The position numbers and the translations under genes were made by a program. A stretch of 64,000 bases of DNA from Caryophanales bacterium UBA6449. Its GTDB lineage: Bacteria > Bacillota_I > Bacilli_A > RFN20 > CAG-288. Under the pieces are notes generated by a model. That model was not told the origin of the DNA. It saw only the letters and a list, made by a program, of their open reading frames with translations, and did no database searches. Positions 34,824 through 43,421 of the stretch are shown here, piece by piece. The stretch covers positions 1 to 64,000 of the forward strand of contig DJOB01000006.1 in assembly GCA_002437105.1 (NCBI GenBank), in the 5' to 3' direction. Every line of letters begins with the position of its first letter. Positions within the stretch are counted from its first letter, which is position 1.

Positions 34824-36675
34824 ATGTCACTCCTGCTCTCTTGAGAGAATTCTCAATACGTCTAGACACGATCTTAGGCATATCGACCTTAGGTGCCCGC
34901 GGATCGAGCAGCCACGTAGCTGCATAGTGCGTCTTGCTGACCTTGAAGAAGGGGGGCATCTTCTTGAAATCGATGGACATCGCATACTTCGAACGAAGAG
35001 CGAAAGCATCTCCTTCAGGAGGGAAGTTCATATTGGGAGGAGTGCCGGGGATGGCCTCGAGCTTCTCCTTGGAGTCCAGATCGGGAATCGAGGACAGCAG
35101 CGCCCAAGTATAGGGGTGCTTGGGATTGTAGAAGATATCGTAGGACGTACCGTACTCAACGATCTTTCCAGCATACATGACGCAGATTCGATCAGCCATC
35201 TCCGCCACGACACCCATATCGTGGGTGATGAAGATGACGGACATGTGATGCTGTCTCTTCAGATTGTTGATCAGCTCCAGGATCTGCGCCTGAATCGTGA
35301 CATCCAGAGCGGTTGTAGGCTCATCGCAGATCAGGATCTCGGGGTTGGCGGTCAGAGCGATCGCGATGACGATACGCTGACGCATACCGCCAGAGAACTC
35401 GAAGGGATACTGGGTGAAACGCTTCTCCGCTTGAGGTATACCGACTTCCTTCATGACCTCGAGGGCCCGCGCCTTCGCATACTTCTTGGAGTATTTGATC
35501 TTCTCACAGTAGTTGTGGAAATAGTTCTGGTCGAGCTTATCCTGTCTCTCGCGGTACAGCTTCTCAGATGCGCCGACGATGCGGACTCGCGCCTTCTCTA
35601 CCATAGCGTCATACTTGATGTTGCAAGCCTTGATCTCCGAAGCGATATTCGCATTGTGAAGGGTGCGCTTTCTGTTGATGGAAGCGAGATCGTAATGACG
35701 CAGCCGCTCGATGCGGATGCGCTCGTTCTTGAAAGCCTTCAGATCCTTCTTGTACTGCTTATCGATCTGATCGGCAGGATACTGTTTCTCGATCTCAGAC
35801 CGCGTACGGCGATACTCGAGAATCGCTTCCTTCTTGAATTGGGCGATCTCGCCTTCAGCTATCTTCTTAGCTTGCTTCAGGGCCTTATAAGCTGCGCGGC
35901 GAGGAGCCTTGGACTCAGCCTTGATCCGCTTCAGATCGGCCTTGGCCTGCGCCCTTCTCTCCTTGATCTGAACCAGCTTATTCGCGAGGAACTCCTTCCG
36001 CTCCTCCGCTAGCTGCTGCTTGTAGGCATCCTCCGCCGCGAGCAGCTTGCTCTTCTGTTCAGGATGGATAGAGAGTATCTCCGCGTGCGCGGCCTTCATA
36101 TCGTCGAGCTTATAGCCGTTAGAGACCGCAGTGGTCTCCTTGAGCTTCTTGAGCTCAGCCTTATCGGCTCTGAGGATCCTGAGGGCACCGCGCGCCTTCT
36201 TCACCTGCGCGACGATGGAGTTGTAAGCGGAGGACTCCTTGAGGATCAGATTATCCCTTCTGACCTTGAGCCGATCCTTGTTGACCATCATCGACTCGGT
36301 GATCTGCTTGCCGATCCTCACGATGGGATCGAGGGCCGAAAGAGGATCCTGGAAGATCATGCCGATGAGGTTTCCCCGTATCCGGTGAAACTCATCCTCG
36401 CTGATCTTGGTCAGATCCTCACCGCGATAGGTGATGGATCCAGAACGGATCACCGCCGAACCCGAGAGGATTCCCATGATGGTCTTGCAGGAAACCGACT
36501 TTCCGGAACCGGACTCTCCAACGATGCAGAGGGTCTCGCCACGCTTCAGATCGAACGAGACGCCTCTGACCGCCTGGGTATATCCCTCATCCGACTTGAA
36601 ATCGACCGTCAGATTCTTAACCGAGAGGATGACATCGTCAGCGGGCTTTACCCCTGATTTGTTCTCTTCGTTCAT
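34789..36675 (-). CDS. oppD: oligopeptide ABC transporter ATPase OppD with long helical insertion
   Basis: This is the second ATPase of the importer, 628 residues against about 330-360 for a normal OppD. Walker A GESGSGKS (about 53-60), Q-loop MIFQDPLSALDP, FSGGMRQR (about 427-434), Walker B ILICDEPTTALD and a final oligopeptide-family region are intact. Between Q-loop and signature lie about 270 extra residues, strongly charged and helical (KADLKRIKAESK, RRAAYKALKQAKK). Insertions in Opp ATPases are known from Mollicutes. The start at 36675 is five bases after AGGAGG, preferred over a GTG two codons before. It ends overlapping oppF. Confidence 0.92.
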   Translation of the reverse strand: MNEENKSGVKPADDVILSVKNLTVDFKSDEGYTQAVRGVSFDLKRGETLCIVGESGSGKSVSCKTIMGILSGSAVIRSGSITYRGEDLTKISEDEFHRIRGNLIGMIFQDPLSALDPIVRIGKQITESMMVNKDRLKVRRDNLILKESSAYNSIVAQVKKARGALRILRADKAELKKLKETTAVSNGYKLDDMKAAHAEILSIHPEQKSKLLAAEDAYKQQLAEERKEFLANKLVQIKERRAQAKADLKRIKAESKAPRRAAYKALKQAKKIAEGEIAQFKKEAILEYRRTRSEIEKQYPADQIDKQYKKDLKAFKNERIRIERLRHYDLASINRKRTLHNANIASEIKACNIKYDAMVEKARVRIVGASEKLYRERQDKLDQNYFHNYCEKIKYSKKYAKARALEVMKEVGIPQAEKRFTQYPFEFSGGMRQRIVIAIALTANPEILICDEPTTALDVTIQAQILELINNLKRQHHMSVIFITHDMGVVAEMADRICVMYAGKIVEYGTSYDIFYNPKHPYTWALLSSIPDLDSKEKLEAIPGTPPNMNFPPEGDAFALRSKYAMSIDFKKMPPFFKVSKTHYAATWLLDPRAPKVDMPKIVSRRIENSLKRAGVTYEQLEQQEESD

Positions 36676-36684
36676 AGGCACCTC

Positions 36685-38742
36685 CTAATCATCGATACCC
36701 TTGGTGTTCGGGTTGACAGCATCTCTGAGTCCCTGTCCAAACATCTCGAAGCAGATCAGCAACAGAGCCAGAACGAGCGAAGGGAAGAGGATCAGATACG
36801 TCAGATCAGGATTCTGACCGACCGTAGAGATCATATTCTGATTGTTCTGGATGATGGTTCCCAACGAGGTTATATCGGTCAGACCTAGACCTAGATAGGC
36901 CAGCGAAGCTTCGGAGTAGATGACCGAGGGGATCATGAGAACCGAAGCGGTGATGATGGTTCCCAATCCGTTAGGCAGGATGTGACGGTAGATCAACCTA
37001 GCGTCAGAAGCACCCAGCGACCGCGAAGCTAGAACATACTCGCGCCGCTTGAAACGATAGAACTGCGTCCTAGTCAGACCAGCTGTACCGATCCAACCGG
37101 TGAAGCACATCGCCAGCATGAAGACCCAGAACTTGTGTCCCCAGTTCAGGATGAACAGGGTGATGAGAACCATACCGGGAATGTAGGACAGGATATCGAC
37201 GATACGCTCCATTCCCAGATCGATCAGACCGCCCTGGTATCCCGAGAAGGAACCCCAGGCGAGACCGATGGCGAAGCAGATAGCCGAAACGACCACACCG
37301 ATAAGGAGCGAGAGAAGCATTCCTTTAGAGACGAGCTTGAGCATATCGAATCCATTGGTATCAGTTCCAAAGACGTGCACCGGAATAGAGGAGTATCCAT
37401 AGGTGGGAGTCTTGTACATGTAGACGCTGCAGTCGATATTCCAGATGGCAGGAATGCCGAGGAAATCGTTAGCGGGAGTAACGTTGACCGTTATCGGATG
37501 ATCAGCATCGCCGACGATGATGTAGTTCTTAGCCTGATTGAGGACCTTCAGCGTAGAGACATCGAGCGCCTGGACTCCATCCACATCAGTCAGCTCGTAG
37601 GTGATGATTCCATCATCCTTCAGCGTGCTGAGCACATCGCTAGTGATTCTATAGGAGCTCTTGATGCCGTAGACGGCCTCGTAAGGATCGTAGGTGAAAT
37701 TGCAGTAGGTGACCGCGACCTGAGCAGCGTGGACGGACTGGGAATTGGAGCGGACCCACCAGTTGGCAGTCTCCTCTGAGGATTTACCAGTCTCATTATT
37801 CTTGGTGATCATGAGATCGCTGGAGGCATCATCGATGGTAAAGGCGCTCCAGTCCGCTCCCGTAGAATTGAGGGCCACCGTCTTGAAGAGAACGCCGCTC
37901 TCACCATCGGTCTTGATGATGATCCTACCGTTAGGAAGGACCTGATCCGCGGGAACGTTCTGCTTCAGATAGGAGGTCAGATCGATCGTGACATCCGTAG
38001 AAGTGATGGCGTAGCCAGACACGAGGGGCACATCGACCCTCTCCGATCCAGAAGCATCGATGGGGCGATAGTAGATAGAGATCGAAGCCGCAGCAGAAGA
38101 ATCAGCGGCGGTGAGACCAGTAAAGGAGAGACTGTAATCGCCGGCGAAGGCGTAAGTATCATCGGAAGCATCGTCAGGAGTAGCAGTGCCAGCAACCTGA
38201 TCGACAGTGAAACTCAGGTTGGGGGAGCCGATGAAATTGCCAGCATCGACCTGAACTAGACCTCCCTTTCCATAGGGAGTCTCCGAATCATAGGTACCAT
38301 CATAGGTGGTCAGAGTCTCCATCATGATAGCTTTCTTGTCGATATTATCGATGACGGGTTCACCGGTAGACGGATTGTAGAGAAGACCGGTGTACTTCCT
38401 AGTTCCATCCCAGAAACCAGTGCCGGCTTTAAAGAGCTTAGGAGGCAGATACCTCTCGCCGACAGTAGGAGCATTCTTATTCGCATTGCCAGGCAGGAAG
38501 AAGGTGAATCCCATCGCAAGAACGACGAGAAGGCCAAAGAGGCAGAAGCCGAAGACCGAGGTCTTATTCTTGACAAAGCGTCTCACGATATCCTTGAGAT
38601 AAGTGGTCGAACGTCCCTGGAACCTCTGATCGTGAATGCTCTTATCCTGCTGAACGAACTTGAAATCATCAGCGGTAAAACCATCAGTGAACGCTGGAGA
38701 AGTCCGAGACGACTCCAAGGAGAAATCCTCTTTATTTTCCAT
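36685..38742 (-). CDS. oppC: oligopeptide permease OppC with large extracytoplasmic insertion
   Basis: The 685-residue permease subunit has an N-terminal tail, helix 1 (about 62-84), then roughly 360 extra residues (about 92-452) expected outside the cell. The canonical core resumes at VHVFGTDTNGFDML and continues with five helices and the EAA loop ASRSLGASDARLIYRHILPN that contacts the ATPases. The insertion is rich in Ser, Thr, Asp and Tyr with beta-like stretches and no known domain. The ATG at 38742 is eight bases after GAAAGGAAG, overlapping oppB by none; a GTG at 38751 lacks spacing. Confidence 0.9.
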   Translation of the reverse strand: MENKEDFSLESSRTSPAFTDGFTADDFKFVQQDKSIHDQRFQGRSTTYLKDIVRRFVKNKTSVFGFCLFGLLVVLAMGFTFFLPGNANKNAPTVGERYLPPKLFKAGTGFWDGTRKYTGLLYNPSTGEPVIDNIDKKAIMMETLTTYDGTYDSETPYGKGGLVQVDAGNFIGSPNLSFTVDQVAGTATPDDASDDTYAFAGDYSLSFTGLTAADSSAAASISIYYRPIDASGSERVDVPLVSGYAITSTDVTIDLTSYLKQNVPADQVLPNGRIIIKTDGESGVLFKTVALNSTGADWSAFTIDDASSDLMITKNNETGKSSEETANWWVRSNSQSVHAAQVAVTYCNFTYDPYEAVYGIKSSYRITSDVLSTLKDDGIITYELTDVDGVQALDVSTLKVLNQAKNYIIVGDADHPITVNVTPANDFLGIPAIWNIDCSVYMYKTPTYGYSSIPVHVFGTDTNGFDMLKLVSKGMLLSLLIGVVVSAICFAIGLAWGSFSGYQGGLIDLGMERIVDILSYIPGMVLITLFILNWGHKFWVFMLAMCFTGWIGTAGLTRTQFYRFKRREYVLASRSLGASDARLIYRHILPNGLGTIITASVLMIPSVIYSEASLAYLGLGLTDITSLGTIIQNNQNMISTVGQNPDLTYLILFPSLVLALLLICFEMFGQGLRDAVNPNTKGIDD
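37387..38469 (-). other. extracytoplasmic insertion domain of OppC
   Basis: This segment encodes about 360 residues between helix 1 and the FGTD..G.D motif, which in ordinary OppC proteins lie close together. It is probably a beta-rich domain facing the binding protein. Confidence 0.75.
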
Positions 38743-38747
38743 ACTGA

Positions 38748-39797
38748 TCACTTCCTTTCTCCCATCCTGATCCGCGGGTCGAGGAAACCATAGGACAGGT
38801 CAAGAACGATACCGGCTAGAAGTCCGATTATCGTGAACACCGCCATATCTGCAAGCATGACGTTATAGTCGAGACGATTGATGGAATCGATGAAGAGGTT
38901 TCCGATACCGGGAATCGAGTAGATCTGCTCGAGAATAGCAGAGCCACCCAGGATTCCCACGATCTCCGCGAGGATCGAGGGAAGGACGGGAACCATCGAA
39001 TTTCTCAGCGCGTGGCGCACGACGGACTGACGCTTGGTCAGTCCCTTCGTCCGCGCCAGCAGCAGATAGTCGGAGGACAAAGCCTCGATCAGCTCACCTC
39101 TGACCAGACGCTCATAGCCGCAGATCGATCCGAAGGAACCAGCGAGGACGGGAATAATCAGTCCGAGAGCACGAGTCTTCAAAGAAGCAGTCGTCGCCGG
39201 CCAGATGGTCGGAAGCCACTTCAGAGTGTAGGAGAAGACGATGATCAGGAGCGAGATGAAGACGAACGAGGGAATAGAGATGAAGATCATAACCAGCAGC
39301 GAGATCGTCCTATCGGTCGGCTTATTTCTCTTCATAGCCGCCCAGATTCCCAATCCGATTCCACACGGAACGGCGAACACGATCGTGATCGCATTGACGA
39401 CTACCGTAGGTCCAAGACGCTGACCGATCAGAACGAAGACATCCCGGTTGACCTCGATAGTGGAAGAGGTACCCCAATCCCACTTGGTGAAGACGTTCTT
39501 GAGCCACGCTCCATACTGACTCATGATAGGGAGCTTGAAGAAATAGATAGCCGCACCGCCAGATGAAGGCGTATAGATAAAGTTGGGCTCGCCGAATCCT
39601 TCAACAACCGCGGTAGGAGAGGAGAGATAATACCCCAGACTCACCTGCTTTTGATAATAGGATAACTGTTGCGAAACCTGTCCTGCAGGAACCTGTTCGG
39701 GAAGCAGCTTGACCAGTATGAAAGTAAGAGTCAAGATGATAAATCCCGTCACGATAGCCAGCAGCAGCCTCTCGATAATGTACTTTAATTTACCCAT
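38748..39797 (-). CDS. oppB: oligopeptide permease OppB
   Basis: The 349-residue subunit has an N-terminal helix (LLLAIVTGFIILTLTFILVKLLP), a moderate extracytoplasmic loop, five further helices and an EAA loop with LLARTKGLTKRQSVVRHALRNS. It ends GFLDPRIRMGERK, the usual OppB/DppB terminus. Length is near normal (about 310-340). It lies downstream of oppA, separated by a terminator-like hairpin, and adjoins oppC. Confidence 0.94.
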   Translation of the reverse strand: MGKLKYIIERLLLAIVTGFIILTLTFILVKLLPEQVPAGQVSQQLSYYQKQVSLGYYLSSPTAVVEGFGEPNFIYTPSSGGAAIYFFKLPIMSQYGAWLKNVFTKWDWGTSSTIEVNRDVFVLIGQRLGPTVVVNAITIVFAVPCGIGLGIWAAMKRNKPTDRTISLLVMIFISIPSFVFISLLIIVFSYTLKWLPTIWPATTASLKTRALGLIIPVLAGSFGSICGYERLVRGELIEALSSDYLLLARTKGLTKRQSVVRHALRNSMVPVLPSILAEIVGILGGSAILEQIYSIPGIGNLFIDSINRLDYNVMLADMAVFTIIGLLAGIVLDLSYGFLDPRIRMGERK

Positions 39798-39872
39798 GGG
39801 TTCTGCCTCACAAAAAAACAGACAACATATAAGTGCACACTAAGAGCACAATATCATATTTTATATATAAAT

Positions 39873-39908
39873 AAGAAAAAAGGGAGATAACTTACTCCCT
39901 TTTTTCTT
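39873..39908 (-). terminator. terminator-like hairpin between oppA and oppB
   Basis: A 14-bp stem (39873-39886 with 39895-39908) ends in a T-rich arm on the minus strand. Since oppB has no visible promoter, partial read-through would give more OppA than OppBCDF, as is common for binding proteins. Confidence 0.8.
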
Positions 39909-39937
39909 AATTTTCTAAACTTCTATCTAGTAGAAGC

Positions 39938-42751
39938 TTAGGCGATCTTAGCGATCTTGAAAGTGGTGCTCGAGCTGCCAGTGCAAGGAATGTCATTGAT
40001 CGTCATCGCACTGGTGAAGCCGATAGTAACGAAGACGGGGTTATCAGCAGTAGGATTCATGAAGGCATCGTTCAGACCCTGGAGATAGGCAGCCTGCTTT
40101 TCCGCATCCTCGTAGGCCGAAGCATCAGCATTCAGCAGAGGAGCAAAGGTGATAGTCAGAGTATTGGTCGAAGCATCGAACACGATGCCATCAGCGCTTC
40201 CAGACAGGGAGTAGGAAGTGATAGTCGTGTCGTCGATCACCGTAGTAGAGTCAGGATCATAGACGTTAGCGCTGATAGAGACGCCTTCAAGTCCCTGGAA
40301 TCCCTGTCCATCCACGGGGGTCAGATCGATTCCAGCCGACTTAGCCAGATCGACATTGACCTGGAAGGAGATGGAGATAGCATCGTAATCAATCTCTTTA
40401 TCGTCTTTACCCTTGACAGAAACAGTGGTCTTAGTTCCGAGAGCCACTCCGTTGCCGAAGTCAGGATCTTCCTTATACATATAAGGAACTGCGACCTTAC
40501 CATCCTGGACGAGAACACCCGAGTTAGCCGCATCGAAGAGAGAATCGAACGACCAGTAAGAACCATCGTAGACCAGATCGGTCGAAGGAACAGAAGTATC
40601 AGTACCCCAGTTGAGAGTAAAACCGGAAGAGTTATCAGACTTGAGAACCTCGAAGAAATTGACAGGATCCAGCGTGTTTCCAGAGATAGAACCCATGGAG
40701 AAATCGAACTGTCCAACCATCAGATGCTTGTAGTAGACATCCATCTGGCTGGTAACCGCCTCCTGCTGAATATCGAGCGTGATATTGTGCTCCTTAGCAC
40801 CGGAGCTGGTATTGAAGGCATCCTCGACCTCATTCTCCCAAAGCTTACCCCAAGCATCGATCTCCGAGCTCAGCATCTGGAAGCAAGTAACGACGATCTT
40901 GTCGCCATCCTTATAGGATCCAGCGGCGACCAGACTGTCGACAGCCTTGGTGAACAGAGCCTGAGCGACAGACTTATTGTATCCGTAGGTTTCAGGAGAG
41001 TAGTTAGACATGACCTTCTTGTGGGCCTCGGTAGAATTGTACGAGATACCCTGCTCAGGATCGATCAGATAATCATCGGAGAAAAATTCGTAAGCGGGGT
41101 TGGTGTGCTGCTTATTCGCGAGCGTCTTCCTATCAGTGGCGAAGTAGACACCATTGAGGAAGTCGGAGTTGGACATGACGGGCTTGATCGGCCAATAATC
41201 CTTCTTAGCCGTCTGGGTTATCGTTCCATTGATACCGAACAGCTTCTCCCACTCTTCCTCAGTAGTAGAGTTGACATTCCACTTCCAGTTGGTCGAGCCG
41301 GGAACATTCTTGAAAGTCCAGGAGACTCCATTCTGACTAGTGTGGTTCTTGAAGAGATCGTATTTGCTCTCAGTGACACTGGCAGAATCGCTCTCACCAT
41401 TCAGGAAGTGCTGAGCGTACGCTTCAGTGTTGGACTTGATGCCACTATCGGTCTTGTACTTGATTCCCTCGATCTGATAAGCGCCATCATCCTTGTACTC
41501 CCACCAGTCATCATTCCTCTTGAAGGTGAAGATTCCATTGGTGGTATTCCAAGTCTCGATGATGTAAGGTCCAACAGAGAGGTAAGTATCCACAGGAGTC
41601 AGATTTCCCGAGATGTTTCCGTAAGCCTTGTAGTCACCACTATCGGAGTCGTTATTCCTAATGCCAGTGACCTTCTTGAAGAATTCGAGAGGAATAGGAG
41701 TATTGAAGGAAGTCAGATTGTACATTCCATAGAACTCGTTAGTAGGGGTAACGAAAGTAACATCCAGATAATCGTTTCCCTGCTCATCCTTACCAACCTT
41801 ATATCCGACCTTCTTCCAAGCCTCTTCAGCCTGAGTAGAAAGCCATCCATAGGTCTGGCAGGCACTGAAGTAGTTAGCAGCACCCACGATAGGGTTAGAC
41901 TCGATGTACTGAGAAGCGCGGTAATAGTTGATATCACCAGCCAGAAGGATTCTCATATTGGTCTCATAATCCTCAGGCTTGATCTCGGTGTTATCGAATT
42001 CCTTATAGGTAGAAGAGAGCGTACGATACTTCAGTCCCTTCCTGAGGAAGACCCTGAACGTAGTGGCCAGATCCTGGTCGCCCTCACCCCCCTTAATGAC
42101 ACCTCCGACAGGAGTGACCAGCTTACCCTTGTAATCACCCTCTTCAGGGTTGGGCTCAGCTAGGATACCATACCACTCATAGGATTCCAGATACTTACCG
42201 TTAGCATCCTTCTTGAGCCTGTTTCCAAAGAGTCCAGCATGGGCATAGCCATCGTATGTAGATCCGACGGAATCCTGAGAGTCGAGACCATTCAGAGTAG
42301 TAGGGTTCTCATCCTGGTACTGATGGAGGTAGTTCTTGAACTTACCCTCTTTATCATCGTCATCCTTCTTGATAGGTGCAGTGATCTTACCTTCCCTGGT
42401 AAGACCCCAGCCGTATCCGGTGACGTAGTTCTCAGTAGGGAAGGAGAGACGAGAGCTGTAGACCACACTACCACCATCATCGAACATGGGGATTCCAGTG
42501 AGGTGATACTTCATCGCGTAAGACTCGAGCTGACCAAGGATCTTGCCTCTCTCGGCGTAAGACCTAGCAAGATAGTTCTTAGCTCCATTAGCCGCGGTGA
42601 CAGGACCACTGGAAGAAGCGGTAGAGGAAGAATCGCCAGACCCGGAGACACCGGATCCGCCGGTGCTAGAAGAGGTACCTCCCTGGCAGCCAAATAGGGT
42701 CAGAATCGAGAGCAGAGAAACGACACCTAAAGTCAAAAATTTCTTAGCCAT
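39938..42751 (-). CDS. oppA: oligopeptide-binding lipoprotein OppA, enlarged
   Basis: The extracellular substrate-binding protein of the importer is anchored by lipobox LFGC (C22) after a hydrophobic signal, followed by a Gly/Ser-rich linker. At 937 residues it far exceeds the usual 540-600. Family-5 binding-protein features include LRKGLKYR, DYETNMRILLAG, VDTYLSVGPYIIETW and, later, SQMDVYYKHLMVGQFDFSMGSI. Extra sequence lies toward the C-terminus (about 700-937), where a second peptide-binding or docking module may sit. A promoter and a cre-like site lie upstream. Confidence 0.9.
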   Translation of the reverse strand: MAKKFLTLGVVSLLSILTLFGCQGGTSSSTGGSGVSGSGDSSSTASSSGPVTAANGAKNYLARSYAERGKILGQLESYAMKYHLTGIPMFDDGGSVVYSSRLSFPTENYVTGYGWGLTREGKITAPIKKDDDDKEGKFKNYLHQYQDENPTTLNGLDSQDSVGSTYDGYAHAGLFGNRLKKDANGKYLESYEWYGILAEPNPEEGDYKGKLVTPVGGVIKGGEGDQDLATTFRVFLRKGLKYRTLSSTYKEFDNTEIKPEDYETNMRILLAGDINYYRASQYIESNPIVGAANYFSACQTYGWLSTQAEEAWKKVGYKVGKDEQGNDYLDVTFVTPTNEFYGMYNLTSFNTPIPLEFFKKVTGIRNNDSDSGDYKAYGNISGNLTPVDTYLSVGPYIIETWNTTNGIFTFKRNDDWWEYKDDGAYQIEGIKYKTDSGIKSNTEAYAQHFLNGESDSASVTESKYDLFKNHTSQNGVSWTFKNVPGSTNWKWNVNSTTEEEWEKLFGINGTITQTAKKDYWPIKPVMSNSDFLNGVYFATDRKTLANKQHTNPAYEFFSDDYLIDPEQGISYNSTEAHKKVMSNYSPETYGYNKSVAQALFTKAVDSLVAAGSYKDGDKIVVTCFQMLSSEIDAWGKLWENEVEDAFNTSSGAKEHNITLDIQQEAVTSQMDVYYKHLMVGQFDFSMGSISGNTLDPVNFFEVLKSDNSSGFTLNWGTDTSVPSTDLVYDGSYWSFDSLFDAANSGVLVQDGKVAVPYMYKEDPDFGNGVALGTKTTVSVKGKDDKEIDYDAISISFQVNVDLAKSAGIDLTPVDGQGFQGLEGVSISANVYDPDSTTVIDDTTITSYSLSGSADGIVFDASTNTLTITFAPLLNADASAYEDAEKQAAYLQGLNDAFMNPTADNPVFVTIGFTSAMTINDIPCTGSSSTTFKIAKIA

Positions 42752-42838
42752 ACCTATGGCCTCCTATAGATCGCATGAATTGCATAACAGGAAATTAGAA
42801 TACCACCACTGAAACTTTTCCTTTTGCAATCGCCCACT

Positions 42839-42866
42839 ATTATAAAAAAGCCGTCTAAAAAGTCAA
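42839..42866 (-). promoter_or_regulatory. sigma-A promoter of oppA
   Basis: On the minus strand TTGACT (42861-42866) and TATAAT (42839-42844) are 16 bases apart. The oppA start codon is about 88 bases downstream. Confidence 0.8.
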
Positions 42867-42897
42867 TAATTATTGTTTTCTATCTTGTGTTTTCAAA

Positions 42898-42912
42898 AGG
42901 TAACGCTTCCAA
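42898..42912 (-). promoter_or_regulatory. cre-like site upstream of the oppA promoter
   Basis: Read on the minus strand TTGGAAGCGTTACCT fits the relaxed catabolite-responsive element consensus WTGNAANCGNWNNCW at every position. It ends about 32 bases before the -35 box, a location where CcpA can activate in other Firmicutes. Confidence 0.5.
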
Positions 42913-42929
42913 TCGGAATAAGATGGGCT

Positions 42930-43343
42930 TTATACCGATAGGGTCAGAGTGAGGGCGATCACCAGCCAGATCAGACTGATAGCGAAATACGGAACATAGG
43001 GAAAGCTCACATCAGAGCGCTTCTCCCGCTTCTTTCGAACAAAGTTTCCATACGTGCCACCATTCTTGAATCGATAGTACCGTCCCAGCGAGCCAAACAT
43101 ATAGGAGAATCCGTATTGAAAGGAGGTGAACGCACCATACTTGTTGCCCAGGGTGAAGAATCCGGCTCCGAAGCAGATACCGAAGCAGGCAAAACAGGCA
43201 TCGGCAGCCCTCACCAGAGTACGAGCAGCGCTTTTGCCAGTGAAAAAGATAGCGATGAAGATCGCAGCTGTAACCACGATACAGGCTAGGGCTCTGACGA
43301 TTGCCTTACCCCATTCACTACCGAGAAACTCTTTAAATTTCAT
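42930..43343 (-). CDS. small membrane protein, DUF3899-like
   Basis: The 137-residue protein has helices at about 13-34, 47-65 and 115-135. Between the second and third is a basic stretch FQYGFSYMFG...FVRKKREKRSD. The pattern of a GxxFxxxxYGF segment after the second helix and a YxxFVxKKxEKR segment before the third resembles DUF3899 proteins of Bacilli, whose function is unknown. The assignment is by eye. It lies between the protease and oppA. Confidence 0.6.
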   Translation of the reverse strand: MKFKEFLGSEWGKAIVRALACIVVTAAIFIAIFFTGKSAARTLVRAADACFACFGICFGAGFFTLGNKYGAFTSFQYGFSYMFGSLGRYYRFKNGGTYGNFVRKKREKRSDVSFPYVPYFAISLIWLVIALTLTLSV

Positions 43344-43382
43344 ACCGTTAGATAATGATTAAAAACGACTTTTAAGTCAAGC

Positions 43383-43408
43383 AAAAAGGGATGCCTAAGC
43401 GGCATCCC
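43383..43408 (-). terminator. intrinsic terminator of the S8 protease gene
   Basis: On the minus strand GGGATGCC/GGCATCCC (43388-43408) is followed by T5. Confidence 0.9.
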
Positions 43409-43421
43409 TTCCACATCAGAA

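Noticed and set aside
40724..42163. Long plus-strand frame opposite oppA
   Set aside because: It is antisense to a protein with a clear signal peptide and binding-protein motifs; no ribosome-binding site or domain is seen.
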